From a virus: a DNA stretch of 33,467 nucleotides. Position numbers and translations under genes: made by a program. Positions 20,194-28,932 of the stretch are shown one piece after another. The stretch lies in the IMG/VR virus record IMGVR_UViG_3300042434_000205, positions 1 through 33,467 of that record. One strand, given 5' to 3'. The number at the start of each line of letters is the position of its first letter. The stretch's first letter is position 1. The notes beneath the pieces were generated by a model. That model was not told the DNA's origin. It ran no database searches and saw only the letters and a list, made by a program, of their open reading frames with translations.

Positions 20194-21435
20194 ATGACGG
20201 CGAACAAAGAATTTCCGAACTATAAAACCGCCTCAGTGGCAGACCTGATCCCCTACGCCCGAAACAGCCGCACGCATTCGCCGCAGCAGGTTGACAAGAT
20301 CGCCGCCAGCATCCGCGAGTTTGGCTTCCTAAACCCCATCATCGTGGACGGCCAGAACGGCATCGTCGCAGGCCACGGGCGCGTCATGGCAGCCCAGAAG
20401 CTGGGCCTTGCCTCGCTGCCCGTCATTGAGGCCGCGCACCTAACCGAAGCGCAAAAGCGCGCCTATGTCATCGCAGACAACCGCCTTGCGCTGGATGCCG
20501 GCTGGGACAACGACATGCTGAAGATCGAATTGCAGGACTTGGATGCACAGGGGTTTGACCTGAGCTTGACCGGCTTCAACCCCGACGAGATCGGCAACTT
20601 CCTGGCTGAGGAGACCGAGGGCCTGACCGACGAGGACGCGGTGCCGGAAGTGCCTGCGGTTCCCGTGACCGTTGAGGGCGATGTGTGGGTGCTGGGGCGG
20701 CATCGGCTGATGTGCGGGGATAGCACCAGCATTGATCATCTTCAGCGCCTTTGCGACGGCCAGCTTGTGGACATGTGGCTGACCGATCCGCCGTATAACG
20801 TGGCGTATGAAGGCAAAACAAAAGACGCGCTGACCATCAAGAACGACAAGATGGGCGACGACAGTTTCAGGCAATTCTTGCGCGATGCTTATGTTGCGGC
20901 CGATGCCGTGATGAAGGCTGGCGCTGTGTTTTACATTTGGCACGCAGACTCGGAGGGATACAATTTCCGAGGTGCTGCTAAGGACGCAGGATGGACCGTT
21001 CGGCAGTGTTTGATTTGGAAAAAGCAGACGATGGTTATGGGGCGTCAGGACTATCACTGGAAACATGAACCTTGCCTCTACGGCTGGAAGGATGGCGCTG
21101 CACACCTTTGGGCCACTGATCGGAAGCAAACCACGATCTTGGAGTTTGATCGTCCGTCCCGCAACGGTGAACATCCGACCATGAAGCCTGTTGAGTTGTT
21201 TGAATATCAGATGCTGAACAACACCAAGGGCAGCGACCTTGTCCTCGACAGCTTCGCCGGATCTGGAACCACAGCCATTGCTTGCGAAAAGCATGGCCGC
21301 AACGCCCGCCTCATGGAACTCGACCCGAAATACTGCGACGTGATCGTCAAGCGCTGGCAGGAGTTCACGGGCCAGCAGGCAACGCTGGAAGCCACGGGAG
21401 AAACATTTGAAACCGTCTCAGGTGGCCGCGCATGA
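20194..21435 (+). CDS. ParB-like nuclease domain fused to DNA methyltransferase
   Basis: The 413-residue protein has a ParB/Srx-type N-terminal domain (residues 12-100, with IVAGHGRVMAAQKLG at 57-71). A DNA methyltransferase follows, with TDPPYNV at 197-203, HPTMKP at 327-332 and DSFAGSGTT at 352-360. DPPY before the SAM-binding FxGxG marks a beta-class N6-adenine or N4-cytosine enzyme. It could protect phage DNA from restriction or mark it for replication or packaging; no partner restriction gene is seen. ATG 20194 has GAGGTGG upstream. It directly precedes the terminase genes. Confidence 0.93.
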   Translation: MTANKEFPNYKTASVADLIPYARNSRTHSPQQVDKIAASIREFGFLNPIIVDGQNGIVAGHGRVMAAQKLGLASLPVIEAAHLTEAQKRAYVIADNRLALDAGWDNDMLKIELQDLDAQGFDLSLTGFNPDEIGNFLAEETEGLTDEDAVPEVPAVPVTVEGDVWVLGRHRLMCGDSTSIDHLQRLCDGQLVDMWLTDPPYNVAYEGKTKDALTIKNDKMGDDSFRQFLRDAYVAADAVMKAGAVFYIWHADSEGYNFRGAAKDAGWTVRQCLIWKKQTMVMGRQDYHWKHEPCLYGWKDGAAHLWATDRKQTTILEFDRPSRNGEHPTMKPVELFEYQMLNNTKGSDLVLDSFAGSGTTAIACEKHGRNARLMELDPKYCDVIVKRWQEFTGQQATLEATGETFETVSGGRA

Positions 21436-21593
21436 GAACGATCACACTGCAAGACGAGGAGGCCGACGAACTGGAGCGCATCCTTGACGCAATCCTGATC
21501 TCAGGCGCTTTGAGCGAAGGCGCAGTCCGGCGCACGATCAAGCGAGTCTCAATGAAGCTGCATTGGGCGAAGAATAAAAAGGAAGCAGCATGA
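21432..21593 (+). CDS. 53-aa helical protein between methyltransferase and TerS
   Basis: A small gene with ATGA overlaps at both ends (21432 and 21590). The product is charged and helical: MRTITLQDEEADELERILDA, then SEGAVRRTIKRVSMKLHW. It has the look of a small DNA-binding or partner protein, but no family is recognised. Its tight coupling to TerS suggests a role at packaging or in control of these genes. Confidence 0.65.
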   Translation: MRTITLQDEEADELERILDAILISGALSEGAVRRTIKRVSMKLHWAKNKKEAA

Positions 21594-21913
21594 GCCGCAA
21601 CCCGCACGAACCGTCAAAGGAAAGCCGCCAGCTTGTGCAGCTTCATGCGACCATCGGCACGCCTCAAGCCGTCATTGCCGACATCCTCGGCATAGACGGC
21701 AAGACGCTGACAAAATACTACCGCGAGGAACTGGACCAAGCCCTAGCCCGCGCCAACGCATCGGTCGGCGGTGCGCTGTTCAACAAGGCCACCAAGGGCG
21801 ACACCGCCGCCATGATCTTCTGGATGAAGACGCGGGCAGGCTGGCGTGAGAAGCTGGAAGTTGAGCAGACCAATTTCAACGTCAACATCAAAGACGATGA
21901 CGCCAACCTTTGA
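21590..21913 (+). CDS. Terminase small subunit candidate
   Basis: The 107-residue protein has an N-terminal helix-turn-helix (LHATIGTPQAVIADILGIDG and KTLTKYYREELDQ) followed by an oligomerisation-type helix (ALARANASVGGALFNKATKG) and a short C-terminal tail. This is the usual build of small terminase subunits that recognise phage DNA and load the large subunit. The position immediately before, and overlapping, the TerL gene supports the call. It is shorter than some TerS proteins. Confidence 0.8.
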   Translation: MSRNPHEPSKESRQLVQLHATIGTPQAVIADILGIDGKTLTKYYREELDQALARANASVGGALFNKATKGDTAAMIFWMKTRAGWREKLEVEQTNFNVNIKDDDANL

Positions 21914-23216
21914 CCTGACCGACAAGCAGAAAGAGGTCCGGGCGATTTTCGCCACGGGCGCGCGTTACATGCTGGTCTACGGCGGTTCGCGTTCTGGCAA
22001 GACGTTTGTCATCATCTACTCCATCATCATTCGCGCCCTCAAAGCGCCAGGATCGCGGCACGCCATCTTCCGCAACGACGGCGTGGACGCGAAGCAATCT
22101 ATCGGCAATGAAACCATCCCCAAGGTGGTGGAGCTGGCCTTCCCCGGCCTGACCATGAAGTGGCGCGACAAGGACGGCTACTTTGAATTGCCCAACGGTT
22201 CGCAAATCTGGCTGGCTGGTCTCAAAGACCGTGACCGCCTCGACAAGGTGCTGGGCAAGGAATACGCGACCATCTACCTGAACGAAGCCAGCCAAATCGC
22301 GCTTGATGCCTTCGAACTGGTCAAGTCGCGCTTGGCTCAGGTCGCCGTGCAGGTGAACGGCAAGCCACTGCGCCAGGTCATGTATGTTGACCTTAACCCC
22401 ACCACGGCGGCGCATTGGACTTACCAAATCTTTGTGCAGGGCATTCACCCGTCGGACAGCAAGCCGATCCCGGACCATGCGGAGGACTTCCGCCACACGA
22501 CCATCAACCCAGCCGACAACGTGGCAAACCTCGCGCCGGAATACCTGCGCAGCCTTGCCAACATGCCAGAGCGCCAGCGCCGGCGTTTCTATGATGGCAC
22601 ATTCTCCGCCGACGATGACAACGCGCTATGGCGGCGCAGCTACATCACGCACGAAGATCCGCCCGAGTTGGAGCGCATCATCGTGGCGCTTGACCCAGCA
22701 GTAACCAACGAAGCCGGGTCGGACGAGACTGGCATCATCGTTGTTGGACGTGACGCAGCCGGGCGCGGCTATGTGCTGGAAGATGACAGCGGACGCTATC
22801 GGCCAGAGGACTGGGCGCGGCGCGCGGTTTCGCTGTTCGACCAGTTTGAGGCCGATTGCATCGTGGCCGAAGTCAACCAAGGCGGCGATCTGGTGGAGAC
22901 CATCATCAGGGCCGCCGCACGAGGGCGCACTATTCCGGTGCGAAAGGTTCACGCATCGCGCGGCAAGCATATCCGGGCCGAGCCTATCGCGGCCCTATAT
23001 GAGCAGAACAAGATCCGGCACGCAAAATCCTTCCCGGCTCTAGAGGATCAGATGTGCAGTTTCACCACAGACTTCGACCGCAAAGGCCAAGGCTACTCGC
23101 CTGACCGCGTTGACGCTTTGGTCTGGGGCATGACCGATCTGTTCCCGGCAATGGTCGCAAAGCCAAAGCCCAAATCAGTCCGCACGATCCCCGTCAGCAT
23201 GCCGATGGCACGGTGA
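21897..23216 (+). CDS. Terminase large subunit
   Basis: The 439-residue packaging motor has Walker A GGSRSGKT at 29-36, Walker B TIYLNEAS at 125-132 with Glu130, and a C-terminal RNase H-like nuclease with ALDPAV (Asp265), IVAEVNQGGD (Glu324 region) and PDRVDALVWG at 401-410 (Asp405). It would translocate DNA into proheads and cut the concatemer. ATG 21897 is inside the TerS end (17-base overlap); the frame extending to 21846 reads as the TerS gene out of phase. Confidence 0.95.
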   Translation: MTPTFDLTDKQKEVRAIFATGARYMLVYGGSRSGKTFVIIYSIIIRALKAPGSRHAIFRNDGVDAKQSIGNETIPKVVELAFPGLTMKWRDKDGYFELPNGSQIWLAGLKDRDRLDKVLGKEYATIYLNEASQIALDAFELVKSRLAQVAVQVNGKPLRQVMYVDLNPTTAAHWTYQIFVQGIHPSDSKPIPDHAEDFRHTTINPADNVANLAPEYLRSLANMPERQRRRFYDGTFSADDDNALWRRSYITHEDPPELERIIVALDPAVTNEAGSDETGIIVVGRDAAGRGYVLEDDSGRYRPEDWARRAVSLFDQFEADCIVAEVNQGGDLVETIIRAAARGRTIPVRKVHASRGKHIRAEPIAALYEQNKIRHAKSFPALEDQMCSFTTDFDRKGQGYSPDRVDALVWGMTDLFPAMVAKPKPKSVRTIPVSMPMAR

Positions 23217-23245
23217 TTGATATTATGATCGACCTGCCGTATACT
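23217..23245 (+). promoter_or_regulatory. Sigma70-type promoter before the portal gene
   Basis: TTGATA (23217-23222) and TATACT (23240-23245) are exactly 17 bases apart, each matching five of six consensus positions, in the 61-base gap between TerL and portal. It would start a transcript about 25 bases before the portal start codon. It is the best promoter seen in the window. Confidence 0.7.
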
Positions 23246-23277
23246 TCGGCCCAAATATCCAGCGAAAGGCGCGCAAC

Positions 23278-25347
23278 TTGGCCCGCATGACCAGAGAACA
23301 GCGGCTTGCAAATGTTCATGCCGAAGCGATGTCAGAGTTTGACACCATCCAGGCCACCATGCGCGATGAGCGTTTGCAGTGCCTGGAGGATCGCCGCTTT
23401 TACTCCATCTCGGGCGCGCAGTGGGAGGGCAACCTCTATGAGCAATATCTGAACAAGCCAAAGTTTGAGGTGAACAAGGTTCACCTGTCCGTCATGCGGA
23501 TCATCAACGAATACCGCAACAACCGCATCACCGTTGATTTTGTGAGCAAGGACGGCACCGACGACGACAAGATGGCCGACGTGTGCGACGGCCTGTTCCG
23601 TTCTGACGAGCAGGACAGCGGCGCCAATGAGGCCTACGACAACGCCTTCGAAGAGGCTGTCGGCGGTGGCTTCGGTGCGTTCCGCCTGCGTGCTGTCTAC
23701 GAAGACGAGTACGACGAAGAGAACGAAAAGCAGCGCATCCGCATTGAGCCGATCTACGACGCGGATACGACCGTGTTCTTCGATCTGGACGCCAAGCGCC
23801 AAGACAAGTCTGACGCGCGCATGTGCTATGTGCTGACGGCGATGACGCCAGATGCTTACCGCGAAGTCTGGGAAGATGACCCGACCACTTGGCCGAAGGG
23901 CATTGAACAGGTGGCGTTTGACTGGGCGACACCCGATGTCGTCTATGTGGCCGAGGTCTACCGCGTCGAAGAGGCGTCGGAACTGATCCGCATTTTCCAG
24001 ACCCTCGACGGGCAGGAAGAAAAGTATTCAGAGCGCGATTTCGAACAGGATCCTGAACTGGAAACGATGCTTGAGGCTGTCGGCACCAAAGAGGTCCGCC
24101 AGCGCCGTGTGAAGCGCCGCAAGGTGCGCAAGTACATCATGAGCGGCAGCAAGGTGCTGGAAGACAGCGGCTACATTGCCGGCGACCAGATCCCGATCAT
24201 CCCGGTCTACGGCAAGCGTTGGTTCGTGGACAACGTCGAGCGGTGCATGGGCCACGTGCGCTTGGCCAAGGACGCCCAGCGGCTGAAGAACATGCAGCTT
24301 TCCAAGCTGGGCGAGATCAGCGCGCTTTCGACCGTTGAGAAGCCGATCTTTACGCCCGAGCAGGTGGCCGGCCACGAAATGATGTGGTCCGAAGACAACC
24401 TTAAAAACTATCCCTACCTGCTTCTGAACACCGTGACCGACGCCAACGGCGGTGAGACGCTTGCCGGCCCGGTCGGCTACACCAAGCCGCCGCAGATCCC
24501 TCCTGCGCTGGCTGGCCTGTTGCAGATCACTGAGCAGGACATGAACGATCTGCTTGGCAAGCCCGATGCTGCCGAGGAGGTCGTCTCCAACATCAGCGGC
24601 AAGGCCGTGGAACTGATCCAGCAGCGTCTGGACATGCAGACCTTTATCTACATGTCGAACATGTCCAAGGCCGTGAAGCGTTGCGGTGAGGTCTGGCTGT
24701 CGATGGCGCGTGACATCGTGGTCGAGCCTGGCCGCAAGATGAAGTCGGTCGGCCTCGGCGGTGAGTTGTCCAGCATTGAGATCGGCAAGCCGATGCTCAA
24801 CCCCAAGACAGGCGAAGTCGAATACGAAAACGACCTGTCCAATGCCAAGTTTGACGTGGCTGTCGATGTCGGACCGGCCTCGGCCACCAAGCGCAGCGCC
24901 ACGGTTCGCGCGCTGTTGGGCATGATCCAGATCGCGCCAGATCCTGAGACGCAGCAGGTGCTGACCTCGATGGCCATGATGAACATGGACGGCGAGGGCA
25001 TCGGCGAGGTGCGCGCGTACTTCCGCGACAAGCTGATCAAGATGGGCGTCATCCAGCCGACCGAGCAGGAAGGCGAGAAGCTGTTGGCCGAAATGCAGGC
25101 CGCGGCGCAACCCGATCCGCAGGCGCTCTACCTTGAGGCCGCCGCGATGGAAGCGCAGGCCAAAGCGGGCCAGGCTCAGGCCAATACAGAATACACCTTG
25201 GCGCGTGCGGAAGAGACCCGCGCCAAGACCGTTGAGGTGCTTGCTGGCATTCAGCAAAAAGAGCGCACCAACGTCGTGGAAACGGCGAAGGCTCTGCAAG
25301 AGACCGTCGCCACCGGAATGCGGCAACCGCCCAGCCGCACAATGTAA
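23278..25347 (+). CDS. P22-type portal protein
   Basis: The 689-residue protein follows the P22 portal layout: a charged N-terminus, the QCLEDRRFYSISGAQWEG segment, PKFEVNKVHLSVMRIINEYR, a PAKR-like beta domain and a long C-terminal Ala/Gln/Glu-rich helical barrel (about residues 600-675). P22 portal is 725 residues. Twelve copies would form the DNA entry ring of the head. The start is TTG at 23278 with AAAGG nine bases upstream; ATG 23287 has no visible ribosome site. The TTG start may limit output to portal stoichiometry. Confidence 0.92.
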   Translation: MARMTREQRLANVHAEAMSEFDTIQATMRDERLQCLEDRRFYSISGAQWEGNLYEQYLNKPKFEVNKVHLSVMRIINEYRNNRITVDFVSKDGTDDDKMADVCDGLFRSDEQDSGANEAYDNAFEEAVGGGFGAFRLRAVYEDEYDEENEKQRIRIEPIYDADTTVFFDLDAKRQDKSDARMCYVLTAMTPDAYREVWEDDPTTWPKGIEQVAFDWATPDVVYVAEVYRVEEASELIRIFQTLDGQEEKYSERDFEQDPELETMLEAVGTKEVRQRRVKRRKVRKYIMSGSKVLEDSGYIAGDQIPIIPVYGKRWFVDNVERCMGHVRLAKDAQRLKNMQLSKLGEISALSTVEKPIFTPEQVAGHEMMWSEDNLKNYPYLLLNTVTDANGGETLAGPVGYTKPPQIPPALAGLLQITEQDMNDLLGKPDAAEEVVSNISGKAVELIQQRLDMQTFIYMSNMSKAVKRCGEVWLSMARDIVVEPGRKMKSVGLGGELSSIEIGKPMLNPKTGEVEYENDLSNAKFDVAVDVGPASATKRSATVRALLGMIQIAPDPETQQVLTSMAMMNMDGEGIGEVRAYFRDKLIKMGVIQPTEQEGEKLLAEMQAAAQPDPQALYLEAAAMEAQAKAGQAQANTEYTLARAEETRAKTVEVLAGIQQKERTNVVETAKALQETVATGMRQPPSRTM

Positions 25348-25372
25348 TGGGTGAGAAAATCGCGAGGATCGC

Positions 25373-26221
25373 ATGACTGAATTGGCAGAACAGATCGAAG
25401 AGGACTTTGAAGTCGAAACTGAAGAAACCGAAGTTGACGAGGCCGAGATGGCCGAAGGCGATGAGGCAGAAGCAGAAGACGAAGAGGTTGTGATTTCGAT
25501 TGACGGGGAAGCGCCAGCCCCGGAGGAAGATGAGGAAGCCCGCGCCCCTGATTGGGTCCGGGATCTTCGCAAGCAGTATCGTGAGGAAAAACGTCGCGCA
25601 AAGGAACTCGAACAGCGTCTAGCGCAGGTCGAACAGCGGAACACACAGGCGGTCGCGCCCCTTGGACCAAAGCCAACGCTTGAGAAATCCGATTACGACA
25701 CTGACCGATATGAGAAGGATCTTACTGCGTGGTATGAGAAGAAGCGCCAGCATGACGAGCGCGAGGCTGCCGTAAAGTCTGAGCACCAAGCTGTTCAGAA
25801 AGAATGGGAGCGCAAGCTGGAAAGCTATCAGGGGGCGAAGGCCGGCCTGAAGGTGCGTGACTTCGAGTTTGCCGAGGATGTCGTCCAAGACAATCTCAGC
25901 GTCATGCAGCAGGGCATGATCGTGCAAGGCGCCGACAACCCGGCCCTGGTCGTTTATGCTCTGGGCAAGAACCCGAAAAAGGCGAAGGAAATCGCTTCCA
26001 TCACAGATCCCGTGAAGTTCGCCTTCGCGGTTGCGAAATTGGAGACGCAGTTGAAAATCTCGAACCGTAAGGCTCAATCGTCACCCGAGCGCAAGATCAG
26101 CGGCACCGCCCGCCCGTCTGGCGCGGTTGACAGCACCCTAGACCGCCTGCGGTCTGAAGCAGAAAAGACTGGCGACTATTCCAAGGTTTTCCAGTATAAG
26201 AAGCAGAAGGCCAAGGGCTAA
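25373..26221 (+). CDS. Scaffolding protein
   Basis: The 282-residue protein has a very acidic first 60 residues (DFEVETEETEVDEAEMAEGD), a coiled-coil middle (YREEKRRAKELEQRLAQVEQ), and a basic C-terminal end (GDYSKVFQYKKQKAKG) that would bind the coat protein. Acidic start, helical centre and basic end, placed between portal and coat, match P22-type scaffold (303 residues). It would guide prohead assembly and then leave. The ATG follows GAGG. Confidence 0.85.
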   Translation: MTELAEQIEEDFEVETEETEVDEAEMAEGDEAEAEDEEVVISIDGEAPAPEEDEEARAPDWVRDLRKQYREEKRRAKELEQRLAQVEQRNTQAVAPLGPKPTLEKSDYDTDRYEKDLTAWYEKKRQHDEREAAVKSEHQAVQKEWERKLESYQGAKAGLKVRDFEFAEDVVQDNLSVMQQGMIVQGADNPALVVYALGKNPKKAKEIASITDPVKFAFAVAKLETQLKISNRKAQSSPERKISGTARPSGAVDSTLDRLRSEAEKTGDYSKVFQYKKQKAKG

Positions 26222-26246
26222 CCCCCACACATGAAGGACCGCTAAA

Positions 26247-27542
26247 ATGGCGAACTCGTTTAGTAAAGAAGAGCGCGTAGCGTTCGAGAACATCCTCGAG
26301 GGCTTCAACGACGCTTTGGTAATGTCGCGCAACGTGTCGGTTTACAACACCGACGGCTCGATGATGGAACGCACCAACGACGTGATCTGGCGTCCGCAGC
26401 CCTACATTGCGACCTCGATCAACGGCGCCCCGCGCACCGACATCTCGGCTCAGTTTGTTGACTTCACCCAGCTTGCCGTCCCGGCAACGCTCGGCTTCAA
26501 CAAGACCGTGCCGTTTGCTCTGGACGCTCTGGAACTGCGCGACCAGCTTCAGGAAGGCCGCCTTGGTGACTCCGCAAAGCAGAAACTTGCTTCGGACATC
26601 AACGTCGCCATCATGAACGTGGCTGCTGCTCAGTCCACCCTCGTCGTGACCCGTTCCGGCTCTGCCGGCGGTTACTCGGACGTGGCCGAATGCGATGCCG
26701 TGTTCAACGAGCAGGGCGTGCAGATGTTCGACCGTTATCTGGCGCTGTCTTCGCGCTCGTATAACGGCATGGCGTCGGATCTCGCTGGCCGTCAGACCAT
26801 GACGGGCAAGCCGACCACCGCCTATGAGCGTTCGTTCGTCGGTGAAGTCGCTGGCTTCCAAACCTACAAGATGGACTATGCCAACCGCATCCTGGGGAAC
26901 ACCACCCCGGTCGGTGACATCACCATCAACGGTGCGAACCAGTACTACACCCCGCGTGCAACCTCGACCGCAGGCACGGGTGAAACCGCAAACGTGGACA
27001 ACCGCTACCAGTCGCTCAACATCACGTTGGCTGCTGGCGCTGTTGTGCGTGTTGGTGACTGCTTCAAGTTGGCAAGCGTCAACGCGTTGCACCACATCAC
27101 CAAGGGCGACACTGGCCAGGCCAAGACGTTCCGCATCATCTCGATCACCTCGGGTGGCGGCACTGCAGGCAACAACACCGTTGTCATCTCCCCGCCGATC
27201 ATCTCGGCTCAGGGCGGCACCGATGCTGAACTGCAGTACAAGAACGTCTCGGCCACCCCGGCCAACGGTTCGACCGTCACCATCCTGAACGTGGACGCTG
27301 CCGACATCAACGTGTTCTGGCAGAAAGACGCTCTGGAAATCCTGCCGGGCCGTTACGCAATCCCGACCAACGCTGGCGTTGACGTGATGCGTGGCACCAC
27401 CGATCAGGGCATCGAACTGGTGATGCAGAAGTTCTACGACATCAACACCGCCATCACGAAGTATCGTATGGATACCTTCTTCGGTGTTGTGAACAAGCAG
27501 CCTGAAATGTCGGGCATCATGCTGTTTAATCAGGTTCCCTGA
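26247..27542 (+). CDS. Major coat protein, P22 gp5-type
   Basis: The 431-residue protein is almost the length of P22 coat (430). Hallmarks of the family include a short N-terminal arm, VSVYNTDGSMMERTNDVIWR, an internal SAKQKLASDINVAIMNVAAA helix, an inserted beta domain, and the closing MQKFYDINTAITKYRMDTFF. It forms the icosahedral shell in an HK97-like fold. The gene uses a very biased set of GC-ending codons compared with neighbours, consistent with high expression. AAGGA precedes the ATG and a terminator-like hairpin follows. Confidence 0.93.
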   Translation: MANSFSKEERVAFENILEGFNDALVMSRNVSVYNTDGSMMERTNDVIWRPQPYIATSINGAPRTDISAQFVDFTQLAVPATLGFNKTVPFALDALELRDQLQEGRLGDSAKQKLASDINVAIMNVAAAQSTLVVTRSGSAGGYSDVAECDAVFNEQGVQMFDRYLALSSRSYNGMASDLAGRQTMTGKPTTAYERSFVGEVAGFQTYKMDYANRILGNTTPVGDITINGANQYYTPRATSTAGTGETANVDNRYQSLNITLAAGAVVRVGDCFKLASVNALHHITKGDTGQAKTFRIISITSGGGTAGNNTVVISPPIISAQGGTDAELQYKNVSATPANGSTVTILNVDAADINVFWQKDALEILPGRYAIPTNAGVDVMRGTTDQGIELVMQKFYDINTAITKYRMDTFFGVVNKQPEMSGIMLFNQVP

Positions 27543-27554
27543 TCTGATAGCATC

Positions 27555-27580
27555 GGGGGCGGGGAAACTCGCCCCCCTTC
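27555..27580 (+). terminator. Terminator-like hairpin after coat gene
   Basis: GGGGGCG (27555-27561) pairs with CGCCCCC (27570-27576) around an eight-base loop. Only CTTCACCTTT follows, not a clean T-run, so it may be a partial terminator or a processing/stability stem that sets coat mRNA levels. Confidence 0.5.
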
Positions 27581-27603
27581 ACCTTTGACAATGGGATAGC
27601 ACC

Positions 27604-27774
27604 ATGCCTCTGACAAAAGGTTACAGCCGCAAATCCATCGGCAAGAACATCGCGATGGAAGAGAAATCGGGCAAGCCGCGCAAGCAGGCCATCGCCATTG
27701 CGCTGAACACGGCGCGCATCGCCGCCATGAAGGCAGGCAAGCCGTCCAAGGCACCGAAAGGCAAGAGCAAATGA
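27604..27774 (+). CDS. Small basic conserved phage protein (56 aa)
   Basis: The product starts MPLTKGYSRKSIGKNIAMEE and contains GKPRKQAIAIALNTARIAAM with a Lys-rich tail. This short Lys-rich pattern with KQAxAIAL is widespread in tailed phages, generally near head genes, with unknown function. Nucleic-acid or capsid binding is plausible from charge. It overlaps the next gene as ATGA. Confidence 0.8.
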   Translation: MPLTKGYSRKSIGKNIAMEEKSGKPRKQAIAIALNTARIAAMKAGKPSKAPKGKSK

Positions 27775-27998
27775 CCACCATGCTCTACAAGTCGCCCGGC
27801 CAGTTCAAGCGCAGCGCAAGCGAGACGTTTGATCTGTGCATCGTGGATGACGACGAGATTGAAGCCACCATCAATGCTGGCTGGCATTACACCGTGCGCG
27901 AGGCTATCGCAGCCGCCAGCGGTGCTTCGCAAGATCCTGAACCCGAGGCCGAGGCCAAGCCGAAGCGTGGCCGCACGCGCAAATCTGAGGCTGAGTGA
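27771..27998 (+). CDS. Small head-region protein
   Basis: The 75-residue protein has a folded start (MLYKSPGQFKRSASETFDLC, then DDDEIEATINAGWHYTVREA) and a disordered Glu/Pro to Lys/Arg tail. The first half resembles small phage head-completion or decoration proteins. No exact family is recognised. Overlaps of 4 and 1 bases link it to the flanking genes. Confidence 0.65.
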   Translation: MTTMLYKSPGQFKRSASETFDLCIVDDDEIEATINAGWHYTVREAIAAASGASQDPEPEAEAKPKRGRTRKSEAE

Positions 27999-28483
27999 TG
28001 GCATACACCAAGCGCGACATCGTGAACCGGGCATTCGAGGAGATCGGCCTTGCGGCCTATGTCTACGATCTGGCCCCGCAGCAGCTTGAGGGCGCGTTGC
28101 AGCGCCTTGATGCGATGATGGCAACGTGGAACGGCAAGGGCATCCGCCTGCGCTATCCTCTGCCATCCTCGACGGCGGCCAGCGATCTGGATCAAGACAT
28201 CGGCGTTCCTGATGACGCGCTTGAAGCCATGCACCTCAATCTGGCGGTTCGCATCGCGCCGGGCTATGGTAAGACCGTATCGCCCGACACGAAGGCCAAC
28301 GCGCAGCTTGCTTATAAGGCACTGCTGTCTCGCTCAACCTTCCCAACCGAAATGCAGCTTGGCAATATGACGATCCCGAGCGGCCAGGGCAACAAGGGCT
28401 GGCGCTACTACAACGACGCGTTCCTGCGTCAACCGATTGACCCGCTGACGGTTGGCCCGGACAGCGCATTGACATGGGAATGA
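27998..28483 (+). CDS. P22 gp4-type tail accessory factor
   Basis: The 161-residue protein (KRDIVNRAFEEIGLAAYVYD, then LQRLDAMMATWNGKGIRLRY, then DAFLRQP) matches the gp4 family of P22, 166 residues long. It would bind beneath the portal and build the first part of the tail after packaging. ATG 27998 overlaps the previous stop by one base. The typical VNRAFEEIGL opening and the WNxKG turn support the call, and position between head and gp10-like genes agrees. Confidence 0.88.
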   Translation: MAYTKRDIVNRAFEEIGLAAYVYDLAPQQLEGALQRLDAMMATWNGKGIRLRYPLPSSTAASDLDQDIGVPDDALEAMHLNLAVRIAPGYGKTVSPDTKANAQLAYKALLSRSTFPTEMQLGNMTIPSGQGNKGWRYYNDAFLRQPIDPLTVGPDSALTWE

Positions 28484-28487
28484 CGCG

Positions 28488-28928
28488 ATGACCAACATCA
28501 ATCAGCTTTCTTCGCTCGACACGATCCAGCTTGGCGATCTCCTCGCCGTCTGGTCCACGAATAACGGCGACACGCGCAAGGCATCAATGAGCCTGCTGCT
28601 GTCGTTCATGCAGGCCAACCTGGCGCTGCCGGGATCGCTGGCGACGCAGTACGCGGCACCGAGCGCCACCGGGTTCTCGGTCACTGTATCTGCCGCCAAA
28701 ACTTGGCTGCTGCTGACCCCGACCGGCGCCTTCGCGGCTGGCACCATCGTGCTGCCTTCGGCCCCGACTGACAAGTCAGAGGTGAGCGTCAACTGCACGC
28801 AGATCGTCAGCGCGCTGACCGTGTCGGGTGCAGGTCGGACTGTCACCGGCGCACCGACTGCGCTCACCGCCAACGGCTTCTTCACCATGCGCTTCGATGC
28901 GGCAACCAACGCCTGGTATCGGGTATAA
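28488..28928 (+). CDS. Beta-rich tail-associated protein
   Basis: The 146-residue protein has a short N-terminal part (INQLSSLDTIQLGDLLAVWS), which resembles the conserved capsid- or tail-binding starts of phage fibres, and a C-terminal beta domain (AGTIVLPSAPTDKSEVSVNC, ending FDAATNAWYRV). The end resembles in style the closing domain of the fibre at 30333-32813. It lies between gp4- and gp10-like genes, where a small tail adhesin or knob could attach. No exact family is recognised. Confidence 0.65.
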   Translation: MTNINQLSSLDTIQLGDLLAVWSTNNGDTRKASMSLLLSFMQANLALPGSLATQYAAPSATGFSVTVSAAKTWLLLTPTGAFAAGTIVLPSAPTDKSEVSVNCTQIVSALTVSGAGRTVTGAPTALTANGFFTMRFDAATNAWYRV

Positions 28929-28932
28929 CCTC

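Noticed and set aside
24028-25644. A 538-codon minus-strand open frame
   Set aside because: It lies antisense to the portal and scaffold genes. It is explained by GC-biased third positions, has His/Leu/Arg-rich antisense-type content, and no ribosome site or family pattern.
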